A stretch of DNA of 64,000 nt. Source: Rhynochetos jubatus (taxonomy: Eukaryota; Chordata; Aves; Eurypygiformes; Rhynochetidae). The DNA is taken from contig CM050652.1 of the NCBI GenBank assembly GCA_027574665.1, positions 9,280,589 through 9,344,588 on the forward strand, in the 5' to 3' direction. Shown here piece by piece: positions 61,315 to 64,000 of this stretch (positions are counted from its first letter, which is position 1; the number at the start of each line of letters is the position of its first letter). Below the pieces are notes generated by a model. It worked only from the letters and a program-made list of their open reading frames with translations. It made no database searches and was not told the origin of the DNA. Position numbers and translations under genes: made by a program.

Positions 61315-64000
61315 CCCAAATTACTTCTAAATTACAAATTCTAAATTACTTGTAAACTAAATTAATTACTACAATGTGAAGCGGATGGAAGAACTACTGC
61401 ATGCACTATTTAGTGTGTAATATGGTGTCTTTATCCCAAATCTTCAAACTAACTTGTGCAAGATAGTGATATTAGTCAGAGACTATAGACTATTTTTAGA
61501 TGAATACAGTGGGATGTTTGTGATCTACTTGTGAAAGAGATGTGCATATACTTACGTTAGTTATTCTGAACACTGGAAAAATTCAGCAAATATCTAACGT
61601 TTTCAGAAGCTTTTCTGAATCTTCATAAAATATGAAGCAGGGTTACACAGGCTGGAAATTATCCAGTCTTTGTGGTGTTGACCATTGGGTTGATAGTCTT
61701 TGGTTTCCAGAGTTAATTTACCTTTCTTTGTGTCTAAGTCTTCCAGAGACAAACTCATATGCTTTGGTGATTTCAATTCTTTACCTTTTGATTTTCATTA
61801 ATCCTTCTTGTGTGATATCATGCAGAACACACCCATAAAGTACCTTTTTTTGTTTACTTAAAATATGGTATGTCTTTTTTATGCTTTCACAGAAGATGTT
61901 TTTGGCTGGCAGACAGTTTATTTGAAAACTGTTTTAACTACTGTATTAATAAACATTCCTACTTACAGATCATGGCAATATGTTTTGCATTTTCATTCCC
62001 CATTTTTGTATTATTCAGACATGTAATGAAAACAGTATATGGGTCTAGCTTTTAAGCATTTATTTTTAACTACTGTTTATGTCTCCAAATTCATTCCTTG
62101 TGTAAGATGTGCCAAGAGAGGCAATGAATATGGATGAGATTGACCCATGTTCCTACATTTTCACGTAATTTCTGCAGAAGACAGTTGTCTGTGCTAGTCT
62201 CTGTGGGAGAACTGTATCATATGCTAACTTTGAAAGAGGATTAAAGAGATGACATAATAGTTTTTCTAACTCTAGATCATTTATTCTTTATGATGTGATT
62301 ATGAAGTGAGCATCCAAAAGATAAATAAAAAAAAGATGAGCTTTTAAATCCAAGGAATAGCTGTTGTTCATATATTTCTTTCACAGAATAAAGAAAAAGC
62401 AATCAAATCAATTCATATATACATGTCAGTTCAAGAGAAGGCAACAAGCTTCTCTTAAATGTTGAAGAAGTTTGTAGGATTCCATAATCCTTATTATTGT
62501 GGATGTGTCCTTTACTTAAATGCAAGTTTTTCCAAACACTATGGCATGTTATTGCAAGGAATTGCCTCCTATGGCAAGGAAATTCTCTCTCACGCAGAAA
62601 CGTCTGTCTGGCTGTAGTTAAACGAAGAATTTTCTACCCGTGAGCTATTAGAATAAGATTTCTTTGTCTCCATATGACATGTTTGTAAGTGATTGAAAAC
62701 CAGGAGATATGGGCATAATTAGGACAAAACCAAAACATGGGGAATTAGGAATGCAATTTGATTGGCTTTCATTGTGACTTTTAGACTTTTGAAGATTCCC
62801 CTCAATATTCTTAAGTGTTGAAGCATTTTCCATGCAGCAGCATTCATTAGTCCAGGTTCCCCTAAGGTTAGCTGCTGCCATTCTAAATGTATTCTGCTAA
62901 TGCAAAGAAAAATGATCATTCTGATTGTGTGGTCTATAATCTCTGCTGTGAGGCCAATAAACCTGAAATAAGCATTTGCAAAAATGTACTGTAAAACACT
63001 CCCCAAAGTCACTGGTGCCAGCTAAAAAGACATTTTTTAGTCTTTAGATAAAGAAAAGCACTTAAGGAAAGAAAGGTTTAGTTTGCTGGTTTTGTGCTAA
63101 CTAAAGCTTGGCTCTAATGGGGAATATTTTAACATTGGACTGAGCAATAGAAAGATATTTGTCACTGAAGATTCCTTAATAGAGCTATTTCAGGGATGAA
63201 GCAATTTTGCTTATTGCACAATAAGAGAATAATATGAAAACAACTCTGCAGGAAACTAACGATAAATAAAATACGTAGATACTCTCAGTATTTCTTCAAT
63301 ATCCTGTGGAATTAGAACTATCCCACAATTATCATAGCTTTGCAAAACTCCTGGAAAGTAATGTTTAGTTATTATGAAGTCTGCTTTTGTGAGGATGTCT
63401 TGCAATGTGGTCTAATTACAGCTAGCATAAACAAAATGATAGTTAATCTGCACAAAATGTCCAACAGTTTATAGGCTTTGGCTTCAGTTTTACATTCTGA
63501 ATGTGTAGGAGCTTTCAACAAAGTCCAATCCTGCTGCAATTCCCCACAATTATCTTCTACCCCAGTGTATATATGGTGACCTACATTTTGCACTAAAGCA
63601 GCTTCTGCCAGAGGACTCCACATTTGGAGCATGTTCTGCCTTTTATGGGCACAAGAAAAAATTTTATGTGGCTCAAGAGGAGAAAGCAGAGTAGAGAGCT
63701 TCTGCGCTGTATTTTGTTCTCTCTGGTTTTCCTGGGTTAAGTATGACAAATCAACACTTCCTTGCCGTTGCTAATTTCCATGGAGACGTTAGCTTTGTGA
63801 ACAGGTATAGTATTATTAATACAGGCAAACTCTCCCTTAACCACAACCGGAGATAGATAAAGGTTAACAAGAGGAAAACTGCATTTGAAATAGTTTGTTT
63901 TCCTTTTGTGACTTCTGTGATTACTTTTTATGATTTTTATGTTTTGTTTGTGGTTTTTTGGTTTCTTTTTTAATATTCATCTAACAGCTCCTTTTTGTCA
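61315..64000. other. Unique AT-rich DNA, no gene recognised
   Basis: Short ORFs only; the longest (63372-63749, minus, 125 codons) has no recognisable motif and is within chance expectation. No repeats beyond short A/T runs were recognised up to the window end. Confidence 0.6.

Overview
The window is best read as a stretch of bird nuclear DNA. It is AT-rich, holds no recognisable protein-coding gene, and carries seven copies of CR1 non-LTR retrotransposon. Six of these keep the avian CR1 3' end (a block reading like TTAAGGTCCCTTCCAACCC followed by ATTCTATGA). It also carries three LTRs that resemble solo LTRs of bird endogenous retroviruses. No tRNA, rRNA, CRISPR array, operon or other prokaryote-like feature is present. 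I infer an intergenic region or a very large intron; the species cannot be read from this sequence.

Layout. 1-8100 is unique AT-rich DNA. 8107-9488 is the most structured locus: a 5'-truncated CR1 tail (8107-8320) is followed directly, in the same orientation, by a CR1 that begins with its CpG-rich 5' region. That second copy carries most of a decayed ORF1 (SGNH-esterase GDS motif at 9194-9202), then jumps to the CR1 3' tail with all of ORF2 missing. 14322-15210 and 16449-17106 are two more plus-strand CR1 copies with reverse-transcriptase (RT) C-terminal remnants. 20982-21785 is a solo LTR with a perfect 5-bp target duplication (CATAT). 22015-23074 is a second, unrelated LTR. 36317-36853 is a very long, pure purine tetranucleotide array: 11 AGGG units, then about 121 AAGG units. 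42015-42905 is a minus-strand CR1 covering the RT core but lacking the 3' end. 46110-46815 is an old LTR of the same broad type as the second one. 56541-56602 is a tiny CR1 tail, and 60690-61314 a minus-strand CR1 3' end. Older amniote repeat fragments (ancient CR1-like and MIR/CORE-SINE-like) are scattered at 10446, 23645, 26474, 26607, 47052 and 49208.

No set of genes works together here. The only coding sequence I can identify is transposon ORF1/ORF2 remnants, all broken by stops, frameshifts or lost catalytic residues. A few host ORFs have exon-like surroundings (27852-28223, 33842-34115, 48295-48897); they match no family I recognise and are listed as weak candidates. The points most worth a second look are the two-ended, internally deleted CR1 with its promoter-like 5' end and frame-shifting minisatellite, the large AAGG/AGGG array, two clean hairpins (38014-38066 and 56224-56256), and the acceptor-ORF-poly(A) arrangement near 33.8-34.1 kb.
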